Shown here in pieces: positions 45,601 to 54,455 of a stretch of 64,000 bases of DNA. This DNA comes from Nitrospina sp. GTDB lineage: Bacteria; Nitrospinota; Nitrospinia; Nitrospinales; VA-1. The notes below the pieces were generated by a model, which had not been told where the DNA came from, did not search any database, and saw only the letters and a list, made by a program, of their open reading frames with translations. The stretch lies in assembly GCA_018673915.1 (NCBI GenBank), contig JABHBK010000067.1:187292-251291 (forward strand), written 5' to 3'. The position numbers and the translations under genes were made by a program. Position 1 is the first letter of the stretch. Every line of letters begins with the position of its first letter.

Positions 45601-47789
45601 ATATTTCCATCCAGGTCTTCGATTGTAATTGGGTCTGCCGCATCCATGAACACCTTGGCGGTTCTGCTTTTTTCCTGCAGACGTAATTGACTGGAGGCCG
45701 AATTCAGAGAAATAGCTATTCCTTCCGCAGAAATTCGGAGCAGTTCCAGTTGACGTTCAGTAAACTCTTCCGTCGACCCCAGAATCAATACTCCCAACAC
45801 ATCATTTTCGTAAATAAGAGGATAAATAAAAATGCTTGCAGGTTTAATGGTACCGACCCCGGCATTGATACTCATTTCAGATTTTTCATCACTGATATTA
45901 TTTAATAACATCTCCTTTTTTGATTTCGCGACCTGCCCTACAAGGCCTTCACCCAATTCAAAGCTATTCTTATTTATGCTTTCATCGGTAAAAGCATACA
46001 TACCCGCCAATTTGAAATTGCCCTCTACTTCGTTTTTGAGATAAAGGCAACTGGTCTGTGCATTCAGGTATTGTCCTAAAAATTCCAGAATGCTATCGAT
46101 CATAGAGTTCAGTTCTTTTTCACTTCTCAGCCGGGTTGCCAATTCTGTTTGCCGGGTCTTGGTCCAATCCCTTTGCTCACTTTCCACCTCTGCTGTGCGA
46201 AGCTGTTTGACCATCTTGTTCACGGCCAGGCTCAGTTCATCTTTTTCACCGCGAACTTCTGTTTCTCTTTCCAAATCCCCATCGGCAACCGCAGTGCATA
46301 CCTCCGAAACTTCGCTCACTGAAATCACCATTTTCTTCATGGATTCAAGCAGTTTCCCGGTTTCATCTTTGGATACCACGTCAATATCAATAGAAGTATC
46401 TCCCACAGCCAGACGGTCAGAAACCTTAAGAGCCTGATTGATGGGTCGTGCTATGCCTTGAGAAATGATATAGGCCAGCCAAAGTCCCAATGCGATGGCA
46501 GACAAACTGGCGACAATAACACTGAAGTTGGCTTCAGCTATATCCTTTTCCATCCGAGATTTCTGTGTAGCCCGGGCTACTTCATTTGCCTGGCGGGACT
46601 CCCGAGCCGCTTCCAGCATCGCCGCTTCAGAACCTTTTTGAGCCTCAATCAGGCTGGCGTAATTTTCCAGATCCTTTTTGTAGGTGGAAATGGAAGAAAC
46701 CACATCATTGATTTGAGCCAGATCAAATGCCAGCTTGAATCGGGATTTCAAATCTATAGAGAGATTAAGTATGTTTTGCAGATTATTCAGCGCCGATTCA
46801 TAATCCTCCGAATTATGACTGATGACGAAATTCTTCTCATCTTTACGGGCATTCAAAAAAAGTTTGATGATCCGATTGGCATCGTCCGCCTTGGTAAGTT
46901 TATCAATAACTTTCGATTTTGAACTGGCCATAGCCTCGGCCAATTGTTTCTTCTGGTCCTTACGCAAAGAATCGATTCTTTTTTCTATATCCTGCTGTAA
47001 TTCCAAAGAATTTTTTTGATCGTTGGAGTTTTTTGATTTTAGATATCGAACAAATATTTTTTTATAATTCTCGCCTCTTTCTATGATTTCATCGGCAAGC
47101 TTTAGGTGATACCCCTGCTGGAATCGTGACCTTAAATTTTTTGAGAGTTCAATCAGTTCAGAGGTTAAGGAATCCCATTGTTTGAATACTTTTGGGTCGT
47201 TTTTTTGGAGTAACCGCTCCCGGTACATACTGCCCTTGAAGAGTATTTTAAACATCCGGTTCGAGTCATCTGCCTTGGCTAGCCTGTCTTCAAGAAACGC
47301 ATCTCTATCGGTTTGAATTTTTTTCAGTTGCGATTTTTGATCGGAACGGATGGATTCGGCCTGATTCAAGGCGTTTTGACCCGCCTCTCTCATTTCCTTT
47401 ACTGCGGATTTTTTCTGGTCTTCAAGCCTTATATAGGATTGAAAGGCATCATCGTAATGATCGACAATCGTTTTGACCTTTTCGATTTGCTCAACATCTT
47501 CCTTCATCAGAAACCGTGATCGAGTTTCTAGTATTTGGCTGCGGATTCCCTGGATTTTATCTGAGACTTTCTTGGCATAAACCGGGTCACTACGGAGGAT
47601 GTAGTTCTTCTCTTCCAGGCGGGCTTCAAGAATGCCCTTGACCAGACGATTGACGTCATCGGCCTTGACAATTCGAGTATCGAGTTTGTTGACCCCTTGA
47701 TAGCCAAAATAGCCTACCAAACTGGTCAAAATCAGGATCATGGCAAATGATCCGGTCAATTTTGAGCGAATGGTCAAATCTTTAAACAT
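42624..47789 (-). CDS. Hybrid histidine kinase with triplicated HBM-like sensor, GAF, PAS, two receivers and HPt
   Basis: 1721 residues. TM1 ~10-30; three ~130-residue helical repeats (KADD at 42, 172 and 300); TM2 ~425-445; HAMP ~446-500 plus a second HAMP-like segment; GAF ~560-705; two PAS domains (~710-830, ~850-975). The kinase core has [13 protein letters not shown] (HisKA), [10 protein letters not shown] and [12 protein letters not shown]. Receiver 1 has phospho-Asp in [13 protein letters not shown], receiver 2 in [13 protein letters not shown]. HPt carries His in [13 protein letters not shown]; a C-terminal helical tail follows. A ready-made phosphorelay. GGAG Shine-Dalgarno 7 bases upstream. 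It starts the operon with the SBP-kinase (27 bases) and HD-GYP genes. Confidence 0.93.
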   Translation of the reverse strand: MFKDLTIRSKLTGSFAMILILTSLVGYFGYQGVNKLDTRIVKADDVNRLVKGILEARLEEKNYILRSDPVYAKKVSDKIQGIRSQILETRSRFLMKEDVEQIEKVKTIVDHYDDAFQSYIRLEDQKKSAVKEMREAGQNALNQAESIRSDQKSQLKKIQTDRDAFLEDRLAKADDSNRMFKILFKGSMYRERLLQKNDPKVFKQWDSLTSELIELSKNLRSRFQQGYHLKLADEIIERGENYKKIFVRYLKSKNSNDQKNSLELQQDIEKRIDSLRKDQKKQLAEAMASSKSKVIDKLTKADDANRIIKLFLNARKDEKNFVISHNSEDYESALNNLQNILNLSIDLKSRFKLAFDLAQINDVVSSISTYKKDLENYASLIEAQKGSEAAMLEAARESRQANEVARATQKSRMEKDIAEANFSVIVASLSAIALGLWLAYIISQGIARPINQALKVSDRLAVGDTSIDIDVVSKDETGKLLESMKKMVISVSEVSEVCTAVADGDLERETEVRGEKDELSLAVNKMVKQLRTAEVESEQRDWTKTRQTELATRLRSEKELNSMIDSILEFLGQYLNAQTSCLYLKNEVEGNFKLAGMYAFTDESINKNSFELGEGLVGQVAKSKKEMLLNNISDEKSEMSINAGVGTIKPASIFIYPLIYENDVLGVLILGSTEEFTERQLELLRISAEGIAISLNSASSQLRLQEKSRTAKVFMDAADPITIEDLDGNIIDVNLEALRVYNYTRKELIGKPHHILVPDERREDAKKLHEGSIKGTEVRNIEGLRWGKDKKTMPVLLTMSQLLDEEGKVVALATIARDITDQKKIAKELDEERENLENTVAARTGELKISEEKTRAIIDTATDGIITINPAGIIQSANPIVETIFGYPVSDLIGKNIKILMPEPYKSEHDGYLEAYLTTGIKKIIGFSRELEGQRKDGAVFPIELSVTEMGQGENRFFNGTVRNITERKKIEKELKQAQVEAEAASQSKGDFLANMSHEIRTPMNAIIGMSDLAMKTELTAKQHNYISKIQISSQALLNLINDILDFSKIEAGKLNVEYINFHLDNVLDHLATLTTLKAQEKGLEVLFHVGRTVPRYLVGDPLRLGQILTNLTNNAVKFTEQGEIVVSIQLLEDQEDHVRLEFSVKDTGIGLTEEQIGKLFKEFSQADSSTTRKYGGTGLGLTISKKLVELMDGKIWVESEPGEGSRFIFTGIFKKGVEKKRPFLATSQDIVGKRVLIVDDNQSAREILEHALLSLNFDVSSASSGAEGITMVEAADLDQPYEIVIMDWQMPEMNGVRASEIIKTHSKLKRIPKIIMLTAYGREEISQKAEEVGIDAFLVKPMNTSVLFDTLMELFGEEVEKKNHQKTFQSPITKETEALGKIRGARVLLAEDNEINQEIAIELLKEIGLNVTVANNGREAVEMAEQSDYDCILMDMQMPEMDGYEATHALRQESRFKDLPIIAMTANAMQGDREKCIDAGMNDYVGKPINPKDLYSTLVKWVPPQEGAGEVSGLPSAEEVETDDNDLPNLPGINVEEGLTRVNGNKKLFTKMLSKFYKDNLNVQSEIQKAVDEGEIKLAERLVHTVRGVSATIGAKQLAEASEPIEADLRKGKKKISKKLFSEFSKTLDEVLESLQTLVSKNGDDNNGHLDYSKIHLEQSLINSIKKDIETGLLMELDPYFSQIEKVEPDGQKLAAHLKDLAEQFDDQEIMKILDSIEKN

Positions 47790-48249
47790 ATAATGGCTCC
47801 CAATTTAATTGAGACTGTACACTTTGGATGTAATTCATATTACAAGATAATCCTAAAATTTAGAAGTAATTTACACCTATAGTAACAGCAAAATAAATGC
47901 CATAAAATATTGATATATCGGGTAATAGATATAGTAATAGGATGAATTTAGTAACTATCTATTTTATTGAACTTTATCGATTTAGTTCCATAGCGAAAAA
48001 ATTAAAAAAGATATATTTTCCAAAGTTTAAATAGATATCTGGCACAAAAAATATACGATTTATTACAAAAATCAGGTTTTTTTGAAAAATATTCTTTACA
48101 ATTCCTAAAAAAGTAAAAACAAACAAATTTTATAAAATATAAGCCTCTTCTAAGCTTCGAGCTTGTTATAATGCCTAGTATTGAGAAGTTTCGGAGCAGT
48201 TTTTCCACTCATTTTTATCAACTAAAACATCAATAAACACTATTTAACC
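47790..48249. other. 460-base AT-rich intergenic region between divergent genes
   Basis: No convincing gene: the 68-codon minus ORF at 48002-48208 is low-complexity Phe/Tyr/Lys codons in AT-rich DNA. The right side has an extended -10 promoter for the EVE gene. The left side must hold the promoter of the kinase operon, but I cannot point to one with confidence. Confidence 0.6.
48152..48172 (+). promoter_or_regulatory. Extended -10 promoter for the EVE gene with an overlapping inverted repeat
   Basis: TGT-TATAAT (48164-48172), about 78 bases before the ATG. The perfect inverted repeat AAGCT-TCG-AGCTT (48152-48164) lies immediately upstream and touches the TG, suggesting a possible operator. 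Confidence 0.5.
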
Positions 48250-48675
48250 ATGAATAATAAAACATCTTTTTGGCTTGTGAAGCAAGAGCCCTCCAAATAC
48301 AGCTGGGAAACATTTTTGAAGGATGGTGGAACATACTGGGACGGGGTGCGGAATTATCAAGCGCGCAATAATTTACAATTGATGACAAAAGGCGATCGGG
48401 TTTTCTTTTACCACAGCGTCACGGGAAAGGAGATCGTGGGGATTGCCGAAGTGACCCGCGAGGCTTATCCCGACCCTACCACAGATGATTCGCGTTGGGT
48501 TGTGATTGATCTTAAGCCTATCAAATCACTCGTTCACCCGGTCAGCCTGGAGGAAATCAAAATCCATAAGGATCTTCAGGAAAATGCGTTGGTCAGACAA
48601 TCGCGTTTGTCTGTTATGCCAATTACCAAAAAGGAAAGCCAGGTTATATTAAAATTGGGTAAGACTTCCATTTGA
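48250..48675 (+). CDS. EVE-domain protein
   Basis: A 141-residue protein that is a single EVE domain (PUA superfamily): FWLVKQEPSKYSWETFLKDGGTYWDGVRNYQARNNL, GDRVFFYHS, KEIVGIAEVTREAYPDPT and WVVIDLKPIK are classical. EVE proteins bind modified bases in DNA or RNA and accompany methylation, restriction or RNA-modification systems, but also occur alone in Proteobacteria as here. The aromatic cage residues (W in TYWDG, F in FFYHS) are present. No restriction-modification gene is nearby. Confidence 0.94.
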   Translation: MNNKTSFWLVKQEPSKYSWETFLKDGGTYWDGVRNYQARNNLQLMTKGDRVFFYHSVTGKEIVGIAEVTREAYPDPTTDDSRWVVIDLKPIKSLVHPVSLEEIKIHKDLQENALVRQSRLSVMPITKKESQVILKLGKTSI

Positions 48676-48729
48676 TAGATCATTCTCGCTTCCACCTGGA
48701 TTGAAAGTTGAGGCTGGTAGAAATATCCG

Positions 48730-48756
48730 TTGACTTCAAATATGCGGAAGTATAAA
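48730..48756 (+). promoter_or_regulatory. Promoter candidate of the first mini-lipoprotein copy
   Basis: TTGACT (48730-48735), 15-base spacer, TATAAA (48751-48756). The same block, with TTGACT at 48967 and a diverged TTAACT at 48989, precedes the second copy. Confidence 0.4.
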
Positions 48757-48791
48757 TTCACAATAATTGTTTCACCTATGGAAATGGACCT

Positions 48792-48950
48792 ATGAAAGCT
48801 GTAATCACCCTAATCACCCTGATCTCTTTATTGGGCCTATCAGGTTGCTCAGATAGCACAGATAAGAACGGCCCGCAGCCTGTGGCAAAGCAGTCGGCCC
48901 CCTCTCCTGTTAAAACAGATCTCAATGAGCTTTTACAATTGCGGTCGTGA
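48792..48950 (+). CDS. 52-residue mini-lipoprotein, copy 1 (not in ORF track)
   Basis: An ATG ORF with a lipoprotein signal ending in LLGLSGCSDSTDK (lipobox LSGC, Cys 19) and a 33-residue mature part rich in Pro, Lys and Ser (NGPQPVAKQSAPSPVK). Sequence, leader and upstream 65 bases closely match the next gene 237 bases downstream, so the two arose by tandem duplication. Compared with copy 2 it stops early, after a VKTD segment, and may be a truncated remnant. Function unknown; such short lipoproteins resemble entericidin/LptM-type peptides. Confidence 0.6.
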   Translation: MKAVITLITLISLLGLSGCSDSTDKNGPQPVAKQSAPSPVKTDLNELLQLRS

Positions 48951-48966
48951 CCAACAGAAGCATCCG

Positions 48967-48994
48967 TTGACTCAAATTGTGTGGAAGGTTAACT
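48967..48994 (+). repeat. Repeated upstream block of second lipoprotein copy
   Basis: This block repeats the region at 48730-48756: TTGACT-CAAAT...GTGGAAGG...TTCACAATAAT. The -35-like part is intact and the -10-like part diverged (TTAACT). Confidence 0.5.
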
Positions 48995-49028
48995 TCACAA
49001 TAATAATTTCAAGTAGAGAAATGGACCT

Positions 49029-49295
49029 ATGAAAACTGGAATCACCCTAATCTTCTTGATCACTTTATTGGTGGGTTGCTCAGAAGATAGCACAGATAAG
49101 AAAGCCCCAAAGCCTGAGGCAAACTCGCCAACATCTTCTGTTAAAACAGAACCAGCAAAAACAACACTACCCACTGTGCCTTATCCTAATTCCCCCACTG
49201 ATCAGGATTTGCAACCGGATTTGCATGTCAGCGGTGTACAGAGTAACCATGCTTCTGGGGCAATGTTTTCCTCTGAACATTTAAGCGGTCAGTAG
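49029..49295 (+). CDS. Small lipoprotein, copy 2 (88 aa)
   Basis: Lipoprotein signal MKTGITLIFLITLLVGCSEDS (lipobox LVGC, Cys 17), then a low-complexity Pro/Thr/Ser/Lys-rich linker and a C-terminus ending LHVSGVQSNHASGAMFSSEHLSGQ. The first ~40 residues are the duplicate of the 52-aa copy upstream (SDSTDK/SEDSTDKK, VKTD/VKTEP). No domain is recognised; an extended surface or periplasmic tether is likely. The next gene (GTG at 49300) starts 4 bases after its stop, so the two are probably co-transcribed. Confidence 0.65.
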   Translation: MKTGITLIFLITLLVGCSEDSTDKKAPKPEANSPTSSVKTEPAKTTLPTVPYPNSPTDQDLQPDLHVSGVQSNHASGAMFSSEHLSGQ

Positions 49296-49299
49296 TTTA

Positions 49300-49971
49300 G
49301 TGAAATTCACCCCAAAATTTCTTTTAATTTTATTGATTCATATTGTTTCGATTATACCTGTGTGGGCAGACCCTGAGGAGTCATCTGCCTGCATGAAGCG
49401 AGTTGCCCCACTCCAAGTAGACTTGGAAAAGGTAGCTGAATTGGACGGAATATGGGGACTATTTCAAAAAACAATTGAGTTCAAAGATAATTCTGTTCAA
49501 GGTATAAGTTTAGATAATAAGGTCCACTCAATTCTTTTTCATTTAGATTATCTGTGTAATACCATAGATGGAATTCCTTATGATGAATTGTCTGACTATG
49601 TTTCGACCAACCTGAAAGAGAAAGGCGCAGAGAAATTCAAAAAGGAATTGATAATTCTTGGGAAGAGTGAGGGGGAAATCGAAGTTTGGTTTGAGTTTTC
49701 TAAATTTGCTGTTGCCAATCGGCATCGTCCTCTCTACCCTAAAAATATTTTTCAAACCATTCAGTCTGCGCAACCATTCGTCAAAAAATATTTCGACCTA
49801 GCTGAAAAAATAAATCACAAAGAAGATATGGGTTCCATCATTCAGGAAACACAAAATTTGACAAATCAAATCGAAGTATTTCTCAAGTCAGATTCCTATA
49901 TGTCTAAAGCGATCTATGAGAATGCCCAAGTTCCACATGCGGATTGGGATGAAGACGTTGGCGGCTCCTGA
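49300..49971 (+). CDS. Secreted hypothetical protein (223 aa)
   Basis: GTG start; signal peptide MKFTPKFLLILLIHIVSIIPVWA with cleavage before DPEES. The mature ~200 residues are helical with two cysteines (SSACMKRV and YLCNTIDG), which could form a disulfide in the periplasm, and a conserved-looking YDELSDYVSTNLKEKG segment. No family recognised. It follows the lipoprotein gene by 4 bases, so a joint envelope role is plausible. Confidence 0.6.
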   Translation: MKFTPKFLLILLIHIVSIIPVWADPEESSACMKRVAPLQVDLEKVAELDGIWGLFQKTIEFKDNSVQGISLDNKVHSILFHLDYLCNTIDGIPYDELSDYVSTNLKEKGAEKFKKELIILGKSEGEIEVWFEFSKFAVANRHRPLYPKNIFQTIQSAQPFVKKYFDLAEKINHKEDMGSIIQETQNLTNQIEVFLKSDSYMSKAIYENAQVPHADWDEDVGGS

Positions 49972-50020
49972 GCTTAATGTGCTTACAACCTGAATCTATT
50001 CAAAAAATGAGAGGACACCA

Positions 50021-50824
50021 ATGAGTAATTTTCTTGTAATAGGCGGAACCGGTGTGATGGGGACTGCGGCGATTAAAGCCGTTAGAGAAAAATTTGGCGC
50101 CGCAGCGAACATCCTTGCTAACTGGTATGGCAAAGAAGACACCGGGATTAGTATTGAAGGTGCTAATGAAACATTATTTGGGGATATCAATGACCCTCAG
50201 GTTCTGGAAAATATTAAGAGTTTTAATAATGGCCAGTTTGACACCTTGTTTTACGCCACAGCTCTAGGTGAAGTTGGAGTCCCCATTGCTGAGGCGACTC
50301 CCGAGTCGATAGCATTATCTAATAAGCTTTCATTTGATCCCATCCTTAAACTAGAAGCTGAATTGAATGTTAAAACCATTGTTGCCTATTCCACTTTTTA
50401 TGTAATCCGCCACCAATTAGCCACCTATGGAGCGATGGGTCATTCAAAAGAGGCTATTGAAAAGTGGACCGTCGAGAAAGGCAAGTCCCACCATGCCTGC
50501 ATTCGAGCTGGGCTATTTGAATCTCAATCTTCAAGAGGAATTAAGCTGCTTTTAAGAAAATCTGCTAAAAATCCAGATAACTTAAGAGATCCTCTTCTTC
50601 GGTCCTATTTTCAAGGAAAAAGTTCCAAGGAAGGCATACAAAAGTTTGAAGAAGGGATTTTTAACGAAGAAAAAGAAGCCTATGGAGATTGTCGAACAAC
50701 AGCGGAGGATTTGTTTCAATCCCACCTGAAATATTTCGAGTCCGAGGAATCTATATTCATAAACGTTTGCGGTAAACGTATTTGGTTATCCGACTCACCC
50801 CTTCTCCTCAAAGACTACCTTTAA
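50021..50824 (+). CDS. SDR-family oxidoreductase with FabI-like Y-x6-K motif
   Basis: A 267-residue protein behind a GAGAGGA ribosome binding site. N-terminal Rossmann GGTGVMGTAA (nucleotide-binding GxxGxxG). The catalytic region reads YSTFYVIRHQLATYGAMGHSKEAIEKW: Tyr136 and Lys143 are seven apart, the Y-x6-K spacing typical of enoyl-ACP reductase FabI (YxxMGxxK) rather than the normal YxxxK of SDRs. The rest (ACIRAGLF) follows FabI-like order loosely. It may reduce an enoyl or keto substrate with NAD(P)H. The fab operon in this window has no enoyl reductase of its own. Assignment beyond SDR fold is tentative. Confidence 0.7.
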   Translation: MSNFLVIGGTGVMGTAAIKAVREKFGAAANILANWYGKEDTGISIEGANETLFGDINDPQVLENIKSFNNGQFDTLFYATALGEVGVPIAEATPESIALSNKLSFDPILKLEAELNVKTIVAYSTFYVIRHQLATYGAMGHSKEAIEKWTVEKGKSHHACIRAGLFESQSSRGIKLLLRKSAKNPDNLRDPLLRSYFQGKSSKEGIQKFEEGIFNEEKEAYGDCRTTAEDLFQSHLKYFESEESIFINVCGKRIWLSDSPLLLKDYL

Positions 50825-51009
50825 ATCGCATTTATTGCCTCCCGGAAAGTGCGATATTTCAACGGAATATAACCCTTGATTTCGTCATCCCTATAAGGAT
50901 ATTTCATTTAAATTGCTTTCGGGAATCTTTTATTTAATAATAATAACAACTGGATACAATTTATTTGTGATTAGTAAGAATCGTAATTTTGAGCTTTGAG
51001 ATTTAATTT

Positions 51010-52677
51010 ATGAATGATTCTCCAAAAAATGTGAAATCGGACGAGACCCGTAGGTTTTCTACAGATGAAAACCTAAACACATTGTTAAACAGCGTGGTGG
51101 ATGAAGTTAGTGCTTACGCCGAGCGTCTAGGCGGCCAAATAAAAAAGCTGTCAGACATTGGCCGCGCCCTTTCAGGAGTTTACGACCTAAATACTCTTCT
51201 TGAAATGATCGTTGATCAAGCTCGAAGCTTCACCAATGCAGATGCAGGCACATTATACATTGTGGAAGATAATACCCTCCGTTTTCAAATCGTTCAAAAC
51301 GATAGCTTAAAAATCAGAATGGGAGGTAAAACCGGGGAGACGATTCCATTTCCACCCGTTGAATTAAAAGAATCCAATGTTTCTGCTTTTGTTGCCCTAA
51401 AGGGCGTTTCCGTTAATATCCCAGATGTATATGATACTGACTTGTTTGATTTCACGGGACCCAAGAAATTTGATCAATCCACCGGATATCGTTCCAAATC
51501 CATGCTGGTAGTACCCATGCGTAATCATGACAACGATGTGATTGGTGTTTTGCAACTATTGAATGCCACTAATCCTTTAAATAATGAAGTCATCGCATTT
51601 TCTCAGGATTATGAGAATCTCTCCGAATCGCTCGCATCGCAGGCAGCAGTATCCATTACGAACGCGAAGCTGATTTCCAATATGACAGAATTGTTTGAGG
51701 CGTTTGTTAAAGTTATGGCTACTGCCATCGACGAAAAGTCTCCTGTTACAGGTGGACATATTCGCAGGGTTGCCGACCTCACCCTGACAATGGCCGATGT
51801 CATACATGAATTAAAAGAGGGCGTTTTTAAGGATAAAAAATTCACACCGGATCAGATGTATGAATTAAGAATTGCCGCTTATATGCACGATATAGGCAAA
51901 GTTACATCTCCGGTAGAAATCGTTGAAAAGGCAAAAAAACTGCAAACTATATTTGACCGCATTCATTATATTCGTTTAAGAATGGCTTACATCAGCCAGA
52001 AGGTCCAGTTGGAAGGACAGGAAGCCAAGATAAAAATATTACAAAATGGCTCTGATCCTGAACAATTAAAGACTCTTGAAAAAACGACGCATGACCAGTT
52101 GGAAGAGTTAAAGGAAATACGGGAATTTATAAATAAGTGCAATGAACCTGGAGAATTCCTTGAGGATGAAACTCTTGACCGGTTAAAAGAATTATCTCAA
52201 AAAACTTATATTGATGATGAAGGAGAGCAACAACCGCTCATCACAGAAGATGAGTTGGTAAACCTGTCCATCCGACGGGGCAGCATAACGGAAAAGGAAA
52301 GAGGGAAAATGCAGGACCATGCAGCGGTAACATTAAGAATGTTAAAACAAATCCCTTTTACCAAAAAGCTGAAGAACATTCCCGATTTTGCTGGAGCTCA
52401 CCACGAGTTTATAAACGGAAAAGGTTATCCTCTAGGTCTGAAAGGGGATGAAATTCCTTTTGAAGGAAAATTGATGGCCGTCACAGATATTGCTGAAGCC
52501 CTGACTGCATCAGATAGGCCTTATAAAAAAGCAATGCCTTTGGAAACAGTCTATCGAATTCTTCGGTCTATGGCTGAAAAAGGAGAACTGGACCCCAGCC
52601 TGGTTGAATTATTTATCGAAAAAGAAGTTTACAAGCTGTATCAGGAAAGACATGAAAATGTTTCTTCTGACAAATAA
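51010..52677 (+). CDS. GAF and HD-GYP c-di-GMP phosphodiesterase-like protein
   Basis: 555 residues, no membrane segment. GAF domain about 45-215 (DLNTLLEMIVDQARSFTNADAGTLYIVED, SMLVVPMRNHDNDVIGVLQLLN). HD-GYP region from ~235: GHIRRVADL, AAYMHDIGKVTSPVEIV (HD metal site), then a ~120-residue insert of charged helices (KAKKLQTIFDRIHYIRLRM ... TYIDDEGEQQPLITEDE) before HAAVTLRML, FAGAHHEFINGKGYPLGLKGDEIPFEGKL and VTDIAEALTAS. The GYP motif reads GKGYP. Such inserts occur in a known subset of HD-GYP proteins. The product would lower c-di-GMP in response to a ligand bound by GAF. Confidence 0.92.
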   Translation: MNDSPKNVKSDETRRFSTDENLNTLLNSVVDEVSAYAERLGGQIKKLSDIGRALSGVYDLNTLLEMIVDQARSFTNADAGTLYIVEDNTLRFQIVQNDSLKIRMGGKTGETIPFPPVELKESNVSAFVALKGVSVNIPDVYDTDLFDFTGPKKFDQSTGYRSKSMLVVPMRNHDNDVIGVLQLLNATNPLNNEVIAFSQDYENLSESLASQAAVSITNAKLISNMTELFEAFVKVMATAIDEKSPVTGGHIRRVADLTLTMADVIHELKEGVFKDKKFTPDQMYELRIAAYMHDIGKVTSPVEIVEKAKKLQTIFDRIHYIRLRMAYISQKVQLEGQEAKIKILQNGSDPEQLKTLEKTTHDQLEELKEIREFINKCNEPGEFLEDETLDRLKELSQKTYIDDEGEQQPLITEDELVNLSIRRGSITEKERGKMQDHAAVTLRMLKQIPFTKKLKNIPDFAGAHHEFINGKGYPLGLKGDEIPFEGKLMAVTDIAEALTASDRPYKKAMPLETVYRILRSMAEKGELDPSLVELFIEKEVYKLYQERHENVSSDK

Positions 52678-52760
52678 ACTCTCCTCACTCCACCCAAACA
52701 ACCCTCTATCCATATCCAAACCCAACAGGGCTTGAAAAAGAATAGCTATCTTAGAGTTCT

Positions 52761-53003
52761 CTACTTGCTTTTAGGTTTATAAGGCCCTGTACGCAAGTAA
52801 TTATCATTCATTTTCATATGCACATCAATTTGAGGGGCATCTTGTTCTTTACCCTCTGGATGGCCATCATCGAATTTTTTTGATAGAAGGTTTTTAGTTT
52901 TATCTGATAGGATTAAAGACCTTTGTTTACGAACTCGAGTTTTCTTTTTGCCAAATGACTTTTGGTATTTTTTTTTGTCCTCATGGGACATATTAAGAAC
53001 CAT
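52761..53003 (-). CDS. Hypothetical small basic protein (80 aa)
   Basis: A highly charged, Lys-rich protein (DKKKYQKSFGKKKTRVRKQRSL...) with no hydrophobic segment and a Pro/Lys end (TGPYKPKSK). Possibly RNA-, DNA- or ribosome-binding; no family recognised. I keep the first ATG because a GAGGG ribosome binding site sits ~5 bases upstream of it (the Met four codons later has none). It is divergent from mgtE. Confidence 0.5.
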   Translation of the reverse strand: MVLNMSHEDKKKYQKSFGKKKTRVRKQRSLILSDKTKNLLSKKFDDGHPEGKEQDAPQIDVHMKMNDNYLRTGPYKPKSK

Positions 53004-53097
53004 ATTCCCTCACTAACTATTCAAAATTAGAATTAGTAGAATCGACTTAACATTAAATAGAATACGCCAATTTCAACTAATTTTATAATTATTTTTT

Positions 53098-54453
53098 ATG
53101 CCAATAGAAAAAATTAAAAATGCTTTCAGGGATACGGAGGGCCAGGAGGATTCTTTGCGCTCGCTCATTTCTGAATTAGATCATTTTGAAATAGCCCGGC
53201 GTCTTCATGAGTTAAATGTCGAACAGAAAGTCAGGGTTTTTCATCTTCTTGAAAATGATGAGGTAAGGCAAGAGCTTCTTTATGAAACAGATATGGATAG
53301 CCGTCTCGAAATTCAGGAAAACCTTGATCGAGATTATTTAGCCGCTCTTCTGGATGGTATGCCGGAAGATGAAGCAACAGACATCATTCAAGAACTTCCT
53401 GATGAGGCTCAGGAAGAACTCCTGAGCAAAATGGAAAGTCAGGACGCGGAGATCATCAAAGACCTGATCCGTTATGAAGAAGAAACCGCTGGCGGCTTGA
53501 TGACCCCACACTTCAACAAAATTCTTCATGACAACAAGGCGGGAGACATCTTCACCAAAGTAAGGAGAGACACCAATAAAGAGACCACCCCTTATTTCTA
53601 TGTGGTAGATGATAAAGACAAATTAATTGGATATTTTAAGTTGAGGGACTTGATGAACATTCAAACCTCAGCCCTGGCAACTGAATTTGTCCGGCCTACT
53701 ACTCCTAAGGTAAAACTGAATGACCCCTGCGAAAAGGTTGCCCATATTATGGGACAGGAGCATCTAAGTAGTTTACCCGTTGTGGATGAAAATAACGTGA
53801 TCCAGGGGGTTATTACATTTGATGATGTACTGCGAACCATGCAAGACAGCGCAAGTGAAGATATTTACACTATGGTTGGAACTGCCACGGTTGACCCTTT
53901 TGCAAAGAAGATAAGTAACAAAATTCTCGCGCGGGCTCCATGGTTATTCACAACCTTCATCGGAGGGTTGGTCAGCGCTTGGATTTTGGGCTATTTCCAG
54001 ACGACACTTGCAGAATATGCCGCTGTCATATTTTTTATTCCGTTTGTGATCGGATTGGCAGGGAATGTAGGGATTCAAGGGGCCACTGTCATTGTCAGAG
54101 GTTTAGCGACCGGCGATATTCAACAAGACAACCTTGCCAAGGTGGTCAAAAGTGAGATTTCAGTGGGGATTTTAAATGGCGTGATTTTTGGACTAATGTG
54201 TGGAGGTCTAGTTCACCTGATTTCCGAATCCATACTCCATACTAATCCAGTGCTGGGTTGGGCTGTTGGGACAGGAATTTTTCTGGCTGTATCCATAGCG
54301 TCCCTGATGGGTTCGCTAACCCCAATATTGTTTATAAATATGGATATTGATCCTGCTATTAGTGCCGGTCCAATAATCACGGTCATCAACGATATTCTCG
54401 GGCTGGCTATTTATCTAGCAACGGCAGCCTATTACTTTTCAAGTCTACAATAA
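53098..54453 (+). CDS. mgtE: Magnesium transporter MgtE
   Basis: 451 residues, the usual length. N-terminal helical MgtE domain (about 20-125, with LDGMPEDEATDIIQELPDEAQEEL), then a pair of CBS domains (about 135-255) that gate the channel by cytoplasmic Mg2+, then five transmembrane helices from ~285. The pore signature is GLAGNVGIQGATVIVRGLATG. It imports Mg2+ when cytoplasmic Mg2+ is low. Single gene; it ends 2 bases before the convergent lipoyl-like gene. Confidence 0.96.
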   Translation: MPIEKIKNAFRDTEGQEDSLRSLISELDHFEIARRLHELNVEQKVRVFHLLENDEVRQELLYETDMDSRLEIQENLDRDYLAALLDGMPEDEATDIIQELPDEAQEELLSKMESQDAEIIKDLIRYEEETAGGLMTPHFNKILHDNKAGDIFTKVRRDTNKETTPYFYVVDDKDKLIGYFKLRDLMNIQTSALATEFVRPTTPKVKLNDPCEKVAHIMGQEHLSSLPVVDENNVIQGVITFDDVLRTMQDSASEDIYTMVGTATVDPFAKKISNKILARAPWLFTTFIGGLVSAWILGYFQTTLAEYAAVIFFIPFVIGLAGNVGIQGATVIVRGLATGDIQQDNLAKVVKSEISVGILNGVIFGLMCGGLVHLISESILHTNPVLGWAVGTGIFLAVSIASLMGSLTPILFINMDIDPAISAGPIITVINDILGLAIYLATAAYYFSSLQ

Positions 54454-54455
54454 GT

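Noticed and set aside
46458-46922. 154-codon plus-strand ORF inside the 1721-aa kinase gene
   Set aside because: A shadow of the sensor repeats in the opposite strand; the kinase reading frame is fully supported.
48002-48208. 68-codon minus-strand ORF in the kinase/EVE intergenic region
   Set aside because: AT-rich, Phe/Tyr/Lys-dominated codons, no ribosome binding site and no recognisable features; looks like chance.
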